DNA from: Streptomyces sp. ISL-11
GTDB taxonomy: Bacteria > Actinomycetota > Actinomycetes > Streptomycetales > Streptomycetaceae
Assembly (NCBI RefSeq): GCF_018614525.1
Contig: NZ_JAGGOL010000016.1
Coordinates: 62,001-126,000 of the forward strand
DNA length: 64,000 nt
Direction of reading: 5' to 3'
Both the position numbers and the translations under genes were made by a program. The notes below the pieces were generated by a model. The model made no database searches, was not told the origin of the DNA, and was given only the letters and a program-made list of their open reading frames with translations. Each line of letters starts with the position of its first letter. Within the stretch, counting starts at the first letter, position 1. Shown here in pieces: positions 44,494 through 52,977 of this stretch.

Positions 44494-45765
44494 TCAGATC
44501 TTGCGATCGCGCCCGGCCCCAAGTCCCAGAAAGACCAGTCCCGCGCAGGCGACGAGCAGCAGTGCGACCGGCAGCGTCCAGCCGCCCGTCGCCTGGTGGA
44601 CCGCGCCGATGGCGAACGGGCCGACGGACGCCAGGAGATAGCCCCAGGTCTGCGCCATGCCCGACAGCCGCGCCGCCGTGTGGGCGTCGCGCGAGCGCAG
44701 CACCATCATCGTCAGGGCGAGCCCCAGCGTGCCGCCCTGGGCGACGCCCATCATCGTCGCCCAGACCCAGGCGCCCGCCACGGGGGCGAGCAGCAGACCG
44801 GTCGTGCCCGCCGCCATGAGCAGCACGACCCCGACGGCCAGCGGCCGCTGGTCGCGCATCCGCCCGGCCAGGAGCGGCACCACGAACGAGCCCGCCATCT
44901 GCACCAGCGTGTAGAAGGCGTAGACCATGCCGGCCTCGCTCTTGCTCATGCCGTTGTCGGTGAAGACCGTCGGCATCCAGGCGATGCACACATAGGCGAT
45001 CAGCGACTGCATGCCCATGAACAGGGTCACCTGCCAGGCCAGCGGCGTGCGCAGCAGCGCGCGCCCCTCGCCGGACGCGGTGGGCCGGGCGGTGGCGGCC
45101 GGCAGGCCGTGCGCGGTGCCCCGGCGTGCGATGGCCGCCTGGGGGAGCCAGGCGGCCGCGGCGACGGCCGCCAGCAGCGCCCAGGAGACGAGGGAGCCCT
45201 GCCAGCCGCCGAGGGCCTCCTCCAGCGGCACGGCGGAGGCCGCGGAGACGGTGGCGCCGAGGATCATCGCGGTGGAGTAGAGCGCGGTCATGCTCGCGGC
45301 CCGCTCAGGGAAGTCCCGCTTGATCAGGCCGGGCATCAGGACGTTCAGCAGGGCTATCGCCGTGCCGACGAGCGCGCAGCCGACGAACAGGGCGACGACC
45401 GGCGGCGCGACGCGCAGCAGGATGCCGCCGCACAGCAGGACGAGCGCGCCGCACAGCACCGCCTCGGTGCCCCACCGGCGGGCCAGCTTCGGCGCGACGA
45501 TCGAGCCGAGGCCCATGAAGACCAGCGGAATGGTCGTCACCAGGCTGCTCGCGGTGGCGGCCAGGTGGAAGTGGTCACCGATCTCGCCGAGCAGCGGCGA
45601 CACCCCGGCCAGCGCGGCCCGCATATTGAGCGAGGCCAGGACGATGCCGAGCATCACGAGCGCGGGATGGGCGCGCAGCCGCCGGCGCGCGGCGACGACC
45701 GGTGGCGCGGGGGCCAGATCCTCCTCCGCGTCGATCAGTGGTGCGCCGGGCTTCGTCTCGGGCAT
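44494..45765 (-). CDS. CynX/NimT-family MFS transporter
   Basis: 423-aa major-facilitator protein of the CynX/NimT (cyanate/nitroimidazole) subfamily with 12 predicted helices. The family stretch SLNMRAALAGVSPLLGEIGD begins helix 1. GLIKRDFPERAASMTALYST in the first half and RDQRPLAVGVVLLMAAGTTG in the second half are typical loops. ATG 45765 (MPETKPG) is preceded by TTGGAGAA, preferred over ATG 45780. It lies directly downstream of the GntR gene (52 nt) and upstream of the APH gene, suggesting regulated efflux or uptake of a small polar compound. Confidence 0.85.
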   Translation of the reverse strand: MPETKPGAPLIDAEEDLAPAPPVVAARRRLRAHPALVMLGIVLASLNMRAALAGVSPLLGEIGDHFHLAATASSLVTTIPLVFMGLGSIVAPKLARRWGTEAVLCGALVLLCGGILLRVAPPVVALFVGCALVGTAIALLNVLMPGLIKRDFPERAASMTALYSTAMILGATVSAASAVPLEEALGGWQGSLVSWALLAAVAAAAWLPQAAIARRGTAHGLPAATARPTASGEGRALLRTPLAWQVTLFMGMQSLIAYVCIAWMPTVFTDNGMSKSEAGMVYAFYTLVQMAGSFVVPLLAGRMRDQRPLAVGVVLLMAAGTTGLLLAPVAGAWVWATMMGVAQGGTLGLALTMMVLRSRDAHTAARLSGMAQTWGYLLASVGPFAIGAVHQATGGWTLPVALLLVACAGLVFLGLGAGRDRKI

Positions 45766-45817
45766 GGGGCGGTTCTCCAAGGGCAGGTGCGATGGCGAGC
45801 GGGAACGGAAGAGGGGG

Positions 45818-46528
45818 TCAGCTCTCGGGGAGCAGGGACTCGACGGCCTGTTTCGGTCGTTCGAGCAGCAGCCGGCAGGCGTGCGCGGCCTCGTCGGGGT
45901 CGCCGGAGGCGATGGCGTTCAGCAGGTCGTCGTGGTCGCCGTGGTCGATGCGCGGCATCTCCCGGTCGCCGAGCGCGGTGAGCAGCGCCTCCCGCACCGA
46001 GCTGCTGAACCAGCCGTACGTCGCGGTCAGCGCGCTGTTGTGCGCGGCCTCCACGACCGCCTTGTGGAACTCGACGTCGTGATCGGCGTACAGCTCCAGG
46101 TTGCCGGAGTCGGGCTGGCCCTCGGAGTCCTCGAAGGCCGTCTGCGCCTTGAGCGCGGCCCGCATCCGGTCCAGGTCGCCGGGCTCGTGCCGCAGCGCGG
46201 CGAGGCGCGCGGCCTCCACCTCCAGCGCGATCCGCAGCTCCAGGACGTCCCGCACCCCCGCGCGCTGCACGCCGCGCATGATCTCGGCCGGGTCCGACAT
46301 GGAGAGGACGAACGTGCCCTCGCCCTGCCGCGAGCGCAGCATTCCGGCGTGCACGAGGACCCGTACGGCCTCGCGGACGGTGTTCCGCCCGACCTGGAGC
46401 TGCTCGGCGAGGGCGTGTTCGGTCGGGATGCGCTCGCCGACCCGCCACTCGCCCGCGGCGACCTGCGCGCGCAACTGATCCACGACGGTGTCCACCAGGG
46501 ACTGCCGTCCCGCTGCCCGCAGTGCCAT
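45818..46528 (-). CDS. GntR-family regulator (FadR/FCD type)
   Basis: 236-aa regulator. Residues about 8-75 form the winged helix (GEWRVGERIPTEHALAEQLQ, VGRNTVREAVRVLVHAGML); the C-terminal all-helical FCD domain (90-225) contains DHDVEFHKAVVEAAHNSAL, with His/Asp positions that bind metal and carboxylate ligands. A GGAGGA site before ATG 46528 fixes the start. Two TACAA repeats lie in the divergent gap upstream. It most likely controls the downstream transporter. Confidence 0.9.
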   Translation of the reverse strand: MALRAAGRQSLVDTVVDQLRAQVAAGEWRVGERIPTEHALAEQLQVGRNTVREAVRVLVHAGMLRSRQGEGTFVLSMSDPAEIMRGVQRAGVRDVLELRIALEVEAARLAALRHEPGDLDRMRAALKAQTAFEDSEGQPDSGNLELYADHDVEFHKAVVEAAHNSALTATYGWFSSSVREALLTALGDREMPRIDHGDHDDLLNAIASGDPDEAAHACRLLLERPKQAVESLLPES

Positions 46529-46551
46529 GCCGCCGTTCCTCCGAAGCTCGT

Positions 46552-46590
46552 GATCTACAAATCCATCCGGTTGCCCAGTCATCCTACAAC
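46552..46590. promoter_or_regulatory. Candidate GntR operator repeats
   Basis: The divergent gap between the GntR gene and the rhomboid-like gene contains GATCTACAA (46552-46560) and CATCCTACAAC (46580-46590), repeated half-sites spaced about 29 bp. FadR-type regulators often bind TTGTA-containing sites near their own promoters. This is inference only. Confidence 0.35.
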
Positions 46591-46642
46591 TGAATACTCG
46601 CCGATCGTGCCCCCATGAGGCCATCCGGGCTACCGTCGAACC

Positions 46643-47497
46643 GTGAAGGCCGACGTATCCCTCCTGGGGCCCGGCATACGCTCCTGGGTCCGCACCTCGC
46701 CCGGCACCCACATCTGGCTGCTGATCATCGGAGTCACCAGCCTGGTCATCGCCGCGGCCAGCCAGGACCTGGAGACCTTCCTCCTCCACCGCACCAGCAG
46801 CAACATCCATCAGCTGAACAAACACCCGCTGCAGTCGCTGCTGATCAGCGGCTTCTGGATCGAGAACCCGTCGTCCTTCGTCCTCTACGCCTGTCTCTTC
46901 GAGCTCGTCCACGCCAATGTCGAACGCTGGATCGGCACCGCGCGCTGGCTGTTCACCGTCGCCGTCGCCCATGTCGCGGCCACGCTCATCAGCCAGCAGG
47001 TCGTCCTGATGTCCATAGAGGACCACTCGCTGCCGCGCTCGATGAAGCACGTTGTCGACATAGGCGTCTCGTACGGGCTCGCCGCGGCCGCCGGCATCCT
47101 CGCCTATCGGGTGCCCCGGCCTTGGCGGTGGCTCTACCTGGTCGGCCTGGTGCTGTTCTTCGCCGTTCCCCTGTGCACCGGCGGTACGTACACCGACATC
47201 GGCCACGCGATCTCCGTCGCGATCGGCCTCGCCTGCTGGCCGCTCACGAACGGCAGGCCGCCGTGGGACTTCACCCGTCCGGCGGTGGCCAGGGTAAGAG
47301 TTCCCGCGACGGCCGGCGGCGGCCCGGCGGATGGCTCGGGAGGCCCGGCGGACACCCCGGAAGGCCCGACGACGGCCTCAGGAGACACGACAGCCGCCGT
47401 CGGGGACCCGACGGCGGCTGGGGGAGAACCAACTGCTCTCAGGCGAACAGACGCTCCAGGACCGTCGCGATCCCGTCGTCCTCGTTCGAGTCGGTGA
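46643..47497 (+). CDS. Rhomboid-like integral membrane protein
   Basis: 284-aa membrane protein of the actinobacterial rhomboid-like group. It has about six helices (from about 25 to 210), a GVSYG motif (GxS; possible catalytic serine, near residue 140) and a His in YTDIGHAISVAIGLACW, so the Ser-His dyad of rhomboid proteases may be retained. The last 70 residues are Pro/Gly/Thr-rich and cytoplasmic or extracellular. GTG 46643 is the start. Its 3' end overlaps the convergent HAD gene by 59 bp. Confidence 0.8.
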   Translation: MKADVSLLGPGIRSWVRTSPGTHIWLLIIGVTSLVIAAASQDLETFLLHRTSSNIHQLNKHPLQSLLISGFWIENPSSFVLYACLFELVHANVERWIGTARWLFTVAVAHVAATLISQQVVLMSIEDHSLPRSMKHVVDIGVSYGLAAAAGILAYRVPRPWRWLYLVGLVLFFAVPLCTGGTYTDIGHAISVAIGLACWPLTNGRPPWDFTRPAVARVRVPATAGGGPADGSGGPADTPEGPTTASGDTTAAVGDPTAAGGEPTALRRTDAPGPSRSRRPRSSR

Positions 47498-48266
47498 TCT
47501 CGTCCGCCACCGCCTTCAGCTCGGCATGGGCGTTGGCCATGGCCACGCCGTGGGCCGCCCAGCCGAACATCGGGACGTCATTGGGCATGTCACCGAAGGC
47601 GATCGTGTCGGCGGCCTTCATGCCCAGCCGGCGCGCGGCCAGCGACAGGCCCGTGGCCTTGCTGAGGCCCAGGGGCAGCAGCTCGACGATGCCGGGGCCC
47701 GCCATCGTCACGCCGACCAGGTCGCCGGCGACGGCCCGGGCCACCTCGGCCAGACCGTCGTCGCCGAGGTCGGGGTGCTGGAGGTAGAGCTTGTTCAGGG
47801 GCGCGGCCCACAGCTCACCGGGGTCGGTGATCGGGACGGCCGGCAGCGGGCCTTCCTGGATGCGGTAGCCGGGGCCGACCAGCACCTCGCCGTCCATGCC
47901 GTCGCGGCTGGCGGCCAGGAACAGCGGGCCGACCTCCGCCTCGACCTTGGCGAGGGCCAGTGCGGCGAGCTTCCGGTCCAGCGTGACCGACGTCAGCAGT
48001 CTGTGCTCGCCGGCGTGGTAAACCTGCGCGCCCTGGCCGCATACCGCGAGACCGCGGTAGTCCAGCGCGTCCAGGATGTGCTTCGTCCACGGCACCGACC
48101 GGCCCGTGACGATGATGTGCGAGGCACCCGCCGCCGTGACCCGGCCGAGCGCGGCGCGGGTGCGCTCCGAGACGGTGTCGTCGGAGCGCAGCAGCGTGCC
48201 GTCGAGGTCCGTCGCGATCAGCCGGTACGGCAGCGTGCTCGGACCCGTCGAACTCGTCGGACTCAC
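47439..48266 (-). CDS. HAD-superfamily (Cof-type) phosphatase coupled to serS
   Basis: 275-aa Cof-type HAD phosphatase. Motif [16 protein letters not shown], motif [12 protein letters not shown], motif [22 protein letters not shown]. The start is GTG 48266, which overlaps the serS stop (GTGA), so it is translated from the serS mRNA; upstream frame to 48527 is antisense-like noise. The serS coupling is conserved in my memory of Streptomyces, but the substrate is unknown. It resembles the HAD gene at 30409-31287. Its 3' end overlaps the rhomboid-like gene. Confidence 0.87.
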   Translation of the reverse strand: MSPTSSTGPSTLPYRLIATDLDGTLLRSDDTVSERTRAALGRVTAAGASHIIVTGRSVPWTKHILDALDYRGLAVCGQGAQVYHAGEHRLLTSVTLDRKLAALALAKVEAEVGPLFLAASRDGMDGEVLVGPGYRIQEGPLPAVPITDPGELWAAPLNKLYLQHPDLGDDGLAEVARAVAGDLVGVTMAGPGIVELLPLGLSKATGLSLAARRLGMKAADTIAFGDMPNDVPMFGWAAHGVAMANAHAELKAVADEITDSNEDDGIATVLERLFA

Positions 48267-49540
48267 TTGGCGAGGGGCTCCAGGATCTCCCGGCCGCCCA
48301 GGTACGGACGGAGGACCTCGGGGACGCGGACCGTGCCGTCGGCCTGCTGGTGGTTCTCCAGGATGGCCACGATCGTGCGCGGGACCGCGCACAGCGTGCC
48401 GTTGAGCGTCGCCACCGGGCGGACGTTCTTGCCGTCGCGCATCCGCACGGACAGGCGGCGGGCCTGGAACTCGTTGCAGTTCGAGGTGGAGGTCAGCTCG
48501 CGGTACTTGCCCTGGGTGGGGATCCACGCCTCGCAGTCGAACTTCCGCGAGGCCGAGGAGCCGAGGTCACCGGTGGCGGTGTCGATCACCTGGAACGGCA
48601 GCTCCAGGCTCGTCAGCCACTGCTTCTCCCACTCCAGCAGGCGCGCGTGCTCGGCGTCGGCGTCCTCGGGTGCGATGTACGAGAACATCTCGACCTTGTC
48701 GAACTGGTGCACGCGGAAGATGCCGCGGGTGTCCTTGCCGTACGTGCCGGCCTCGCGGCGGAAGCACGGCGAGAAGCCGGCGTAGCGCATCGGGAGCTGG
48801 GCGGCGTCGAGAATTTCGTCCATGTGGTACGCCGCGAGCGGCACCTCGGACGTGCCGACCAGGTACAGGTCGTCGTTGTCCAGGTGGTAGACGTCCTGCG
48901 CGGCCTGGCCGAGGAAGCCGGTGCCCTCCATGGCGCGCGGCTTGACCAGCGCGGGGGTGAGCATCGGCGTGAAGCCGGCGGCGGTGGCCTGGGCGATCGC
49001 GGCGTTGACGAGGGCGAGCTCCAGCAGCGCGCCGATGCCCGTCAGGTAGTAGAAGCGCGAGCCGGAGACCTTCGCGCCGCGCTCGACGTCGATCGCGCCG
49101 AGCGCCTGGCCGAGCTCCAGGTGGTCCTTGGGCTCGAAGCCCTCGGCGGAGAAGTCGCGCCGCGTGCCCACGGTCTCCAGGACGACGAAGTCGTCCTCGC
49201 CGCCGACCGGCACGTCCGGGTGGACGAGGTTGCCGATCTGCAGGAGCAGGCGCTGCGCCTCGGCGGCGGCCTCGTCCTGCTCGGCGTCGGCGGCCTTGAC
49301 GGCGGCGGACAGCTCGCCGGCCTTCTTCAGCAGCGCGGTCTTCTCGTCACCGGTGGCCTTGGGGATGAGCTTGCCGAGCGACTTCTGCTCGGAGCGGAGT
49401 TCATCGAAGCGGACGCTGGACGACCTGCGCCGTTCGTCGGCGGAGAGCAGTGCGTCGACGACGTCGACGTCCTCTCCACGGGCGCGCTGAGAGGCGCGCA
49501 CACGGTCGGGGTCCTCACGAAGCAGGCGAAGGTCAATCAC
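48263..49540 (-). CDS. serS: Seryl-tRNA synthetase (SerRS)
   Basis: 425-aa class-II aminoacyl-tRNA synthetase charging tRNA-Ser. An N-terminal coiled-coil tRNA-binding arm (about 1-110) precedes the catalytic domain; motif 2 lies in [20 protein letters not shown] and motif 3 in [18 protein letters not shown]. The start [18 protein letters not shown] is canonical. The upstream 595-nt gap holds its promoter and a DnaA-box cluster. Confidence 0.97.
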   Translation of the reverse strand: MIDLRLLREDPDRVRASQRARGEDVDVVDALLSADERRRSSSVRFDELRSEQKSLGKLIPKATGDEKTALLKKAGELSAAVKAADAEQDEAAAEAQRLLLQIGNLVHPDVPVGGEDDFVVLETVGTRRDFSAEGFEPKDHLELGQALGAIDVERGAKVSGSRFYYLTGIGALLELALVNAAIAQATAAGFTPMLTPALVKPRAMEGTGFLGQAAQDVYHLDNDDLYLVGTSEVPLAAYHMDEILDAAQLPMRYAGFSPCFRREAGTYGKDTRGIFRVHQFDKVEMFSYIAPEDADAEHARLLEWEKQWLTSLELPFQVIDTATGDLGSSASRKFDCEAWIPTQGKYRELTSTSNCNEFQARRLSVRMRDGKNVRPVATLNGTLCAVPRTIVAILENHQQADGTVRVPEVLRPYLGGREILEPLAK

Positions 49541-49743
49541 CCCACCAGGCTACCTTCGCGGGCGCGATCACTCGACGCGATATTCCTTTTCGTTGCGTTT
49601 GCCCCATTTTGGGGAGACTGGAAAGGCGAGGAATAACGGGCCGGACCGGCTGTCGGGAAATTCGCGCGCAATTGATGAAATAGGGCATAGGGGCACGGTG
49701 TAGCGTCGTCCCGCCTTGCGGCGGGCGGCAGTTGGTGAGCCTG

Positions 49744-50085
49744 TTGTCCACAGGTGTCGGGGGCTCCGTTTCTTTGTCCACAGGCTGTGCGTGAAATCTG
49801 TGGACGCCGGAATCGAACATTCCGCCCGGTTCTGTCTTTATGTCGAAGATTCCTTGGGCAAACGTCGCTCTGCCACTCATTCGGGTGGTAATGGCATGCG
49901 CTAAAGGGTTGTTCGATGGCATTCGACTGACAGTGGGGTGGCGCGAGGGCCTCGCGCGGCCACCTAGGTGCTGTGGATGACAGCCCTGTAGTTAGAGAGA
50001 TTTGTCGACCTTGACCGATTCGGGGGCGGCCTGGACGCCCTCGATCTGTCGACTTATCCCCAGACCGGGAAAAGCCTGTGGATAA
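49744..50085. other. Cluster of DnaA boxes
   Basis: TTGTCCACA, the Streptomyces consensus box, occurs twice perfectly (49744-49752, 49774-49782). On the other strand are GCGTCCACA (49799-49807), TCATCCACA (49972-49980) and a perfect TTATCCACA (50077-50085); TTATCCCCA is at 50054-50062. There is no dnaA or dnaN gene here, so this is not oriC. Clusters outside oriC that titrate DnaA have been described in S. coelicolor near the origin; this one may be equivalent. Confidence 0.65.
49937..49964. terminator. Strong hairpin between serS and pheA
   Basis: GGTGG plus CGCGAGG pairs with CCTCGCG plus CCACC, with a 3-nt bulge and a very tight apex. It sits about 170 nt past the pheA stop and inside the DnaA-box cluster. 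It could end the leftward pheA transcript or be part of the protein-binding site. Confidence 0.4.
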
Positions 50086-50135
50086 CTTTGTGGGGCGCGA
50101 GCGCCCCGAGGCCGTCCGCGCGGCCGCCGAAGCGA

Positions 50136-51071
50136 TCACGCCCGCCCGTCCTGGCACCTGGCCAGCCAGTCCGCCGCCGCCACGAAGGCGCTGTCCGACA
50201 TCCCGGGCGCCGTGTCCGCCACATCGGCCGGGTCGACCCCCGCGCGCGGGTACGAACCGAGGAACCGCACCTTCGGACAGATCCGCTTCAACCCCATCAG
50301 GGCCTCGCTCACCCGGCGATCGGTGATGTGCCCCTCCGCGTCGATCGCGAAGCAGTAGTTGCCGATGCCCTCGCCGGTCGGGCGCGACTGGATGAGCATC
50401 AGGTTCACACCGCGCGTCGCGAACTCCTGGAGCAACTCCAGCAGTGCGCCCGGGTGATCGTCGCGCAGCCACACCACCACGGACGTCTTGTCCGCACCCG
50501 TACGCGCCGCCGGCCGCGCCGGCCGCCCGGCGAGTACGAACCGGGTCTGCGCGTTCTCCGCGTCGTGGATGTCGGTGACCAGCGGCACCAGCCCGTACGT
50601 CGCCGCCGCGAACTCCCCCGCGAAGGCGGCGTCGTAGCGCCCCTCCTGCACCAGCCGCGCACCGTCCGCGTTCGACGCCGAGGACTCCCAGCGGGCGTCC
50701 GGCAGGTTCGCGGCCAGCCAGTTGCGCACCTGCGGCTGGGCGACGGGGTGGCCGGTCACCGTCTTGATGTCGGAGAGGGCGGTTCCGGGACGTACGAGCA
50801 GGGCGAACGCGATCTGGAGCAGCACCTCGCGGTAGATCATCAGCGGGGTGCCGGTGGCCAGTTCGTCGAGGGTCGCGGTGACCCCGCCCTCGACGGAGTT
50901 CTCGATCGGTACGAGCGCGGCGGCAGCCTCACCGTGGCGCACGGCGTCCAGGGCGGCCGGTACGGACACCATGGGGACCAGCTCGCGGGTCGCCGCCTCC
51001 GGCAGGGTGCGGAGGGCGGCCTCGGTGAAGGTGCCTTCTGGGCCGAGATAGGTATAGCGGCTGGCCGACAT
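50136..51071 (-). CDS. pheA: Prephenate dehydratase (PheA)
   Basis: 311-aa enzyme converting prephenate to phenylpyruvate in phenylalanine synthesis. The catalytic domain (about 1-190) has YTYLGPEGTFTEAAL, PIENSVEGGV and NAQTRFVL (catalytic TRF). The ACT domain (about 205-285) binds phenylalanine for feedback control; its motifs are PGALLELLQEFA and IQSRPTG, where the usual ESRP Glu is Gln. ATG 51071 has GGAGGAAAA upstream, preferred to the longer frame at 51116. It stands alone between two gene-free gaps. Confidence 0.95.
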   Translation of the reverse strand: MSASRYTYLGPEGTFTEAALRTLPEAATRELVPMVSVPAALDAVRHGEAAAALVPIENSVEGGVTATLDELATGTPLMIYREVLLQIAFALLVRPGTALSDIKTVTGHPVAQPQVRNWLAANLPDARWESSASNADGARLVQEGRYDAAFAGEFAAATYGLVPLVTDIHDAENAQTRFVLAGRPARPAARTGADKTSVVVWLRDDHPGALLELLQEFATRGVNLMLIQSRPTGEGIGNYCFAIDAEGHITDRRVSEALMGLKRICPKVRFLGSYPRAGVDPADVADTAPGMSDSAFVAAADWLARCQDGRA

Positions 51072-51375
51072 CACGCGGGTTTTCCTCCGGAACGGTCCGC
51101 TGGTGGGGCTTGCCACGTTACCGCTGCGGCGGTGGATCTTTCCGGGAACGGGGTTCCTCCGAGGACGGCTCGCGGCCGTGCCCTCAAGCGCCGGACGGGC
51201 TGTGGGGACGAATCCGTCCGGGTCCCCGGTGCCTGCTCCGCGCTGACGCGCGGTGTCCTCGAATGCCGGACGGGCCGGAGGGGGTGGGCGTCGGCCCAGG
51301 TCGCGCGAGTTCCTCGGTCCCTGATGGGCAGGCTGGACGGGCTGGAGGGTAGGTCCAGGTTCCTCGTGCCTGTTC

Positions 51376-51677
51376 CGCGCTGACGCGCGTCGTCCTCAAA
51401 CACCGGACGGGCTGGATGGGTGGGCGCTTGTGTCGCCTGTTCAGCCCGGCTCGGTGTTCTCCCGGCGGCCGCGTCCGGCCCGGAGCCCGGCCCGGACGCC
51501 CGCACCCGGCGGCCATCCCGGGCCCACGACCCGGCCCACGACCCGGCCCACGACCCGGCCCCCGGCCCGTCCCGGCACCCGTATCTCCAGGCACCGGGCC
51601 GCCCGTGCCGCACCTCGATCAGCCACCCCGGCAAGATCCAGCCCGTCCGACGATTGAGGACACCGCGCGTCAGCGCG
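51376..51677. repeat. Block bounded by 42-bp inverted repeats
   Basis: Left arm 51376-51417 and right arm 51636-51677 are inverted copies, 42 bp with 37 matches, separated by 218 bp. Each arm contains CGCGCTGACGCGCG, GTCCTCAA and CGGACGGGCTGGAT. The layout resembles a miniature inverted-repeat element, but it is equally explained by two independent copies of the dispersed repeat. Confidence 0.6.
51525..51572 (+). repeat. 12-bp tandem repeat, four perfect copies
   Basis: CACGACCCGGCC is repeated four times without change (51525-51536 through 51561-51572) inside the inverted-repeat block. Copy number is likely variable between strains. Confidence 0.9.
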
Positions 51678-51682
51678 TACGC

Positions 51683-51705
51683 GCCGGCCGCGGAAGACGG
51701 CCGGC
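51683..51705 (-). terminator. Terminator after dtpA
   Basis: GCCGGCCG (51683-51690) pairs perfectly with CGGCCGGC (51698-51705) over a 7-nt loop, 16 nt past the dtpA stop. A second 5-bp hairpin with a CGAA loop (51706-51719) lies between them. They end the leftward copper operon. Confidence 0.6.
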
Positions 51706-51720
51706 GGCCCCGAAGGGCCC

Positions 51721-52977
51721 TCACCCCTCCAGCAACCGCTGCCCCACGTACTCCCCCTCCGCACACCCACCCGGCACCGCGAAGAGCCCGCTCGACTCGT
51801 GACGGAGGAAGCGGGAGAGGCCGTCGCCGCGGTCGAGCTTGCGCTGGACGGGGACGAACCCGCGGCGCGGATCCGCCTGCCAGGCGATGAACAGCAGGCC
51901 CGCGTCCGGCGCCCCGTCGTCGCGGAAGCCGTCGTGGTACGAGAAGGCCCGCCGCAGCATCGCCGCGCCCCGGTTCGACTCCGGTGCCGCCACGCGGATG
52001 TGTGCGTCGCCCGCGATCGCCAGCGCGCCGTTCCCGTCGATCTTGTTCAGGTCGACCGGCGTCGTCTCCGTACCGCCCGACAGCGGCGCCCCGTCGGACT
52101 TGCGCCGGCCGATCACCCGCTCCTGGCGCTCCAGCGACAGGTGGTCCCAGCTGTCGAGCAGCATCCGGATGCGCCGTACGACCGCGTACGAGCCGCCGGC
52201 CATCCAGTCGCCGGAGTCGTCCGGCACGAAGACCCGCTCGGCGAAGTCGGGGTCCGACGGCTTCGGATTGTTCGTACCGTCGATCTGGCCCATCAGATTG
52301 CGGCCGGTCTTCGGCTCGGCGGTCGCACCCGGGGCCCGGTTGAAGCCGTTCATCTGCCAGCGCGGCCGCGCCGCGTCCCCGGCCTGCTTCTGGAGCAGTC
52401 GCAGCGCGTGGAAGGCGACGAGCGGGTCGTCGGCGCCGATCTGCACCCACAGGTCGCCCTCGCCGCGCCCGGCGTCCAGCGCGTCGCCGGTGAAGGCGGG
52501 CAGCGGCTCCAGCGCGGCGGGCCGCTTCGCGGCCAGCCCGGTGCGGTCGAAGAAGGTGCGGCCGAAACCGAAGGTGACGGTCAGGGACGACGGCCCCGCG
52601 TCGAGCGCGATGCCGGTGGCATCGTCCTTCGGCGTCCCGCCCGCCATCAGCTCCGCCGCCGTCGCCGACCAGCGCCGCAGCAGTGCCGCCGCGGCCTTGC
52701 GGTCGGCGCCCGGCGCCAGGTCGAAGGCGAGCAGGTGGCCGCACGCCTGCGCCGGTTCGGCGATGCCCGGCTGATGTTTCCCGTGAAACAACACGGACGC
52801 CGAGCCGACCCCGGCCAGCGCCGCCGGCTCCTTCCGTACGGCATGCGCCGCGAACGCGCCGCCTCCGCCTCCGACGACGAGCCCCGCCGCGCCGACCGCC
52901 CCGGCTGTGCCGAGGAGCCGCCGCCGGCTCATCGCGTCCGTACCGTCTCGCTTCACTTCCGCAACCCGTTCAGCCAT
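51721..52977 (-). CDS. dtpA: Tat-secreted dye-decolourising peroxidase (DtpA)
   Basis: 418-aa haem peroxidase of the DyP family, exported by the Tat pathway (twin-Arg SRRRLLG near residue 17 before a hydrophobic Gly/Ala stretch). The DyP motif GQIDGT has the catalytic Asp; the proximal haem His is in GDAHIRVAAP and a distal Arg lies nearby. In S. lividans the corresponding gene sits in the same sco-ecuC-copper cluster and works with a copper radical oxidase. The start ATG 52977 overlaps the CopC-CopD stop (TAATG), so it is translationally coupled. Confidence 0.9.
   Translation of the reverse strand: MAERVAEVKRDGTDAMSRRRLLGTAGAVGAAGLVVGGGGGAFAAHAVRKEPAALAGVGSASVLFHGKHQPGIAEPAQACGHLLAFDLAPGADRKAAAALLRRWSATAAELMAGGTPKDDATGIALDAGPSSLTVTFGFGRTFFDRTGLAAKRPAALEPLPAFTGDALDAGRGEGDLWVQIGADDPLVAFHALRLLQKQAGDAARPRWQMNGFNRAPGATAEPKTGRNLMGQIDGTNNPKPSDPDFAERVFVPDDSGDWMAGGSYAVVRRIRMLLDSWDHLSLERQERVIGRRKSDGAPLSGGTETTPVDLNKIDGNGALAIAGDAHIRVAAPESNRGAAMLRRAFSYHDGFRDDGAPDAGLLFIAWQADPRRGFVPVQRKLDRGDGLSRFLRHESSGLFAVPGGCAEGEYVGQRLLEG

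Larger units (their letters stand above)
49541..50135. other. serS-pheA intergenic region, gene-free
   Basis: No convincing gene occurs in these 595 bases. The region is locally AT-richer than its surroundings (for example 49650-49690 and 49800-49920). It must contain the serS promoter on the minus strand. It also contains five or six DnaA-box-like nonamers (listed separately) and a strong hairpin at 49937-49964. Confidence 0.6.
51072..51720. other. Repeat-rich gap between pheA and dtpA
   Basis: No gene is supported in these 649 bases. Four diverged copies of the dispersed palindrome core (CCTCAA.CGCCGGACGGGCT) occur: about 51182-51201, 51239-51279, 51376-51417 and, inverted, 51636-51677. 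A 12-bp tandem repeat (51525-51572) and the dtpA terminator (51683-51705) lie inside. Open frames here encode only Arg/Pro/Gly strings. Confidence 0.65.

Noticed and set aside
49744..50085. Chromosome replication origin
   Set aside because: No dnaA, dnaN or other origin genes are adjacent and there are far fewer boxes than in a Streptomyces oriC.
51184..51594. Minus-strand frame rich in GRGP repeats near pheA
   Set aside because: Product of the 12-bp satellite; no start signal or protein-like composition.
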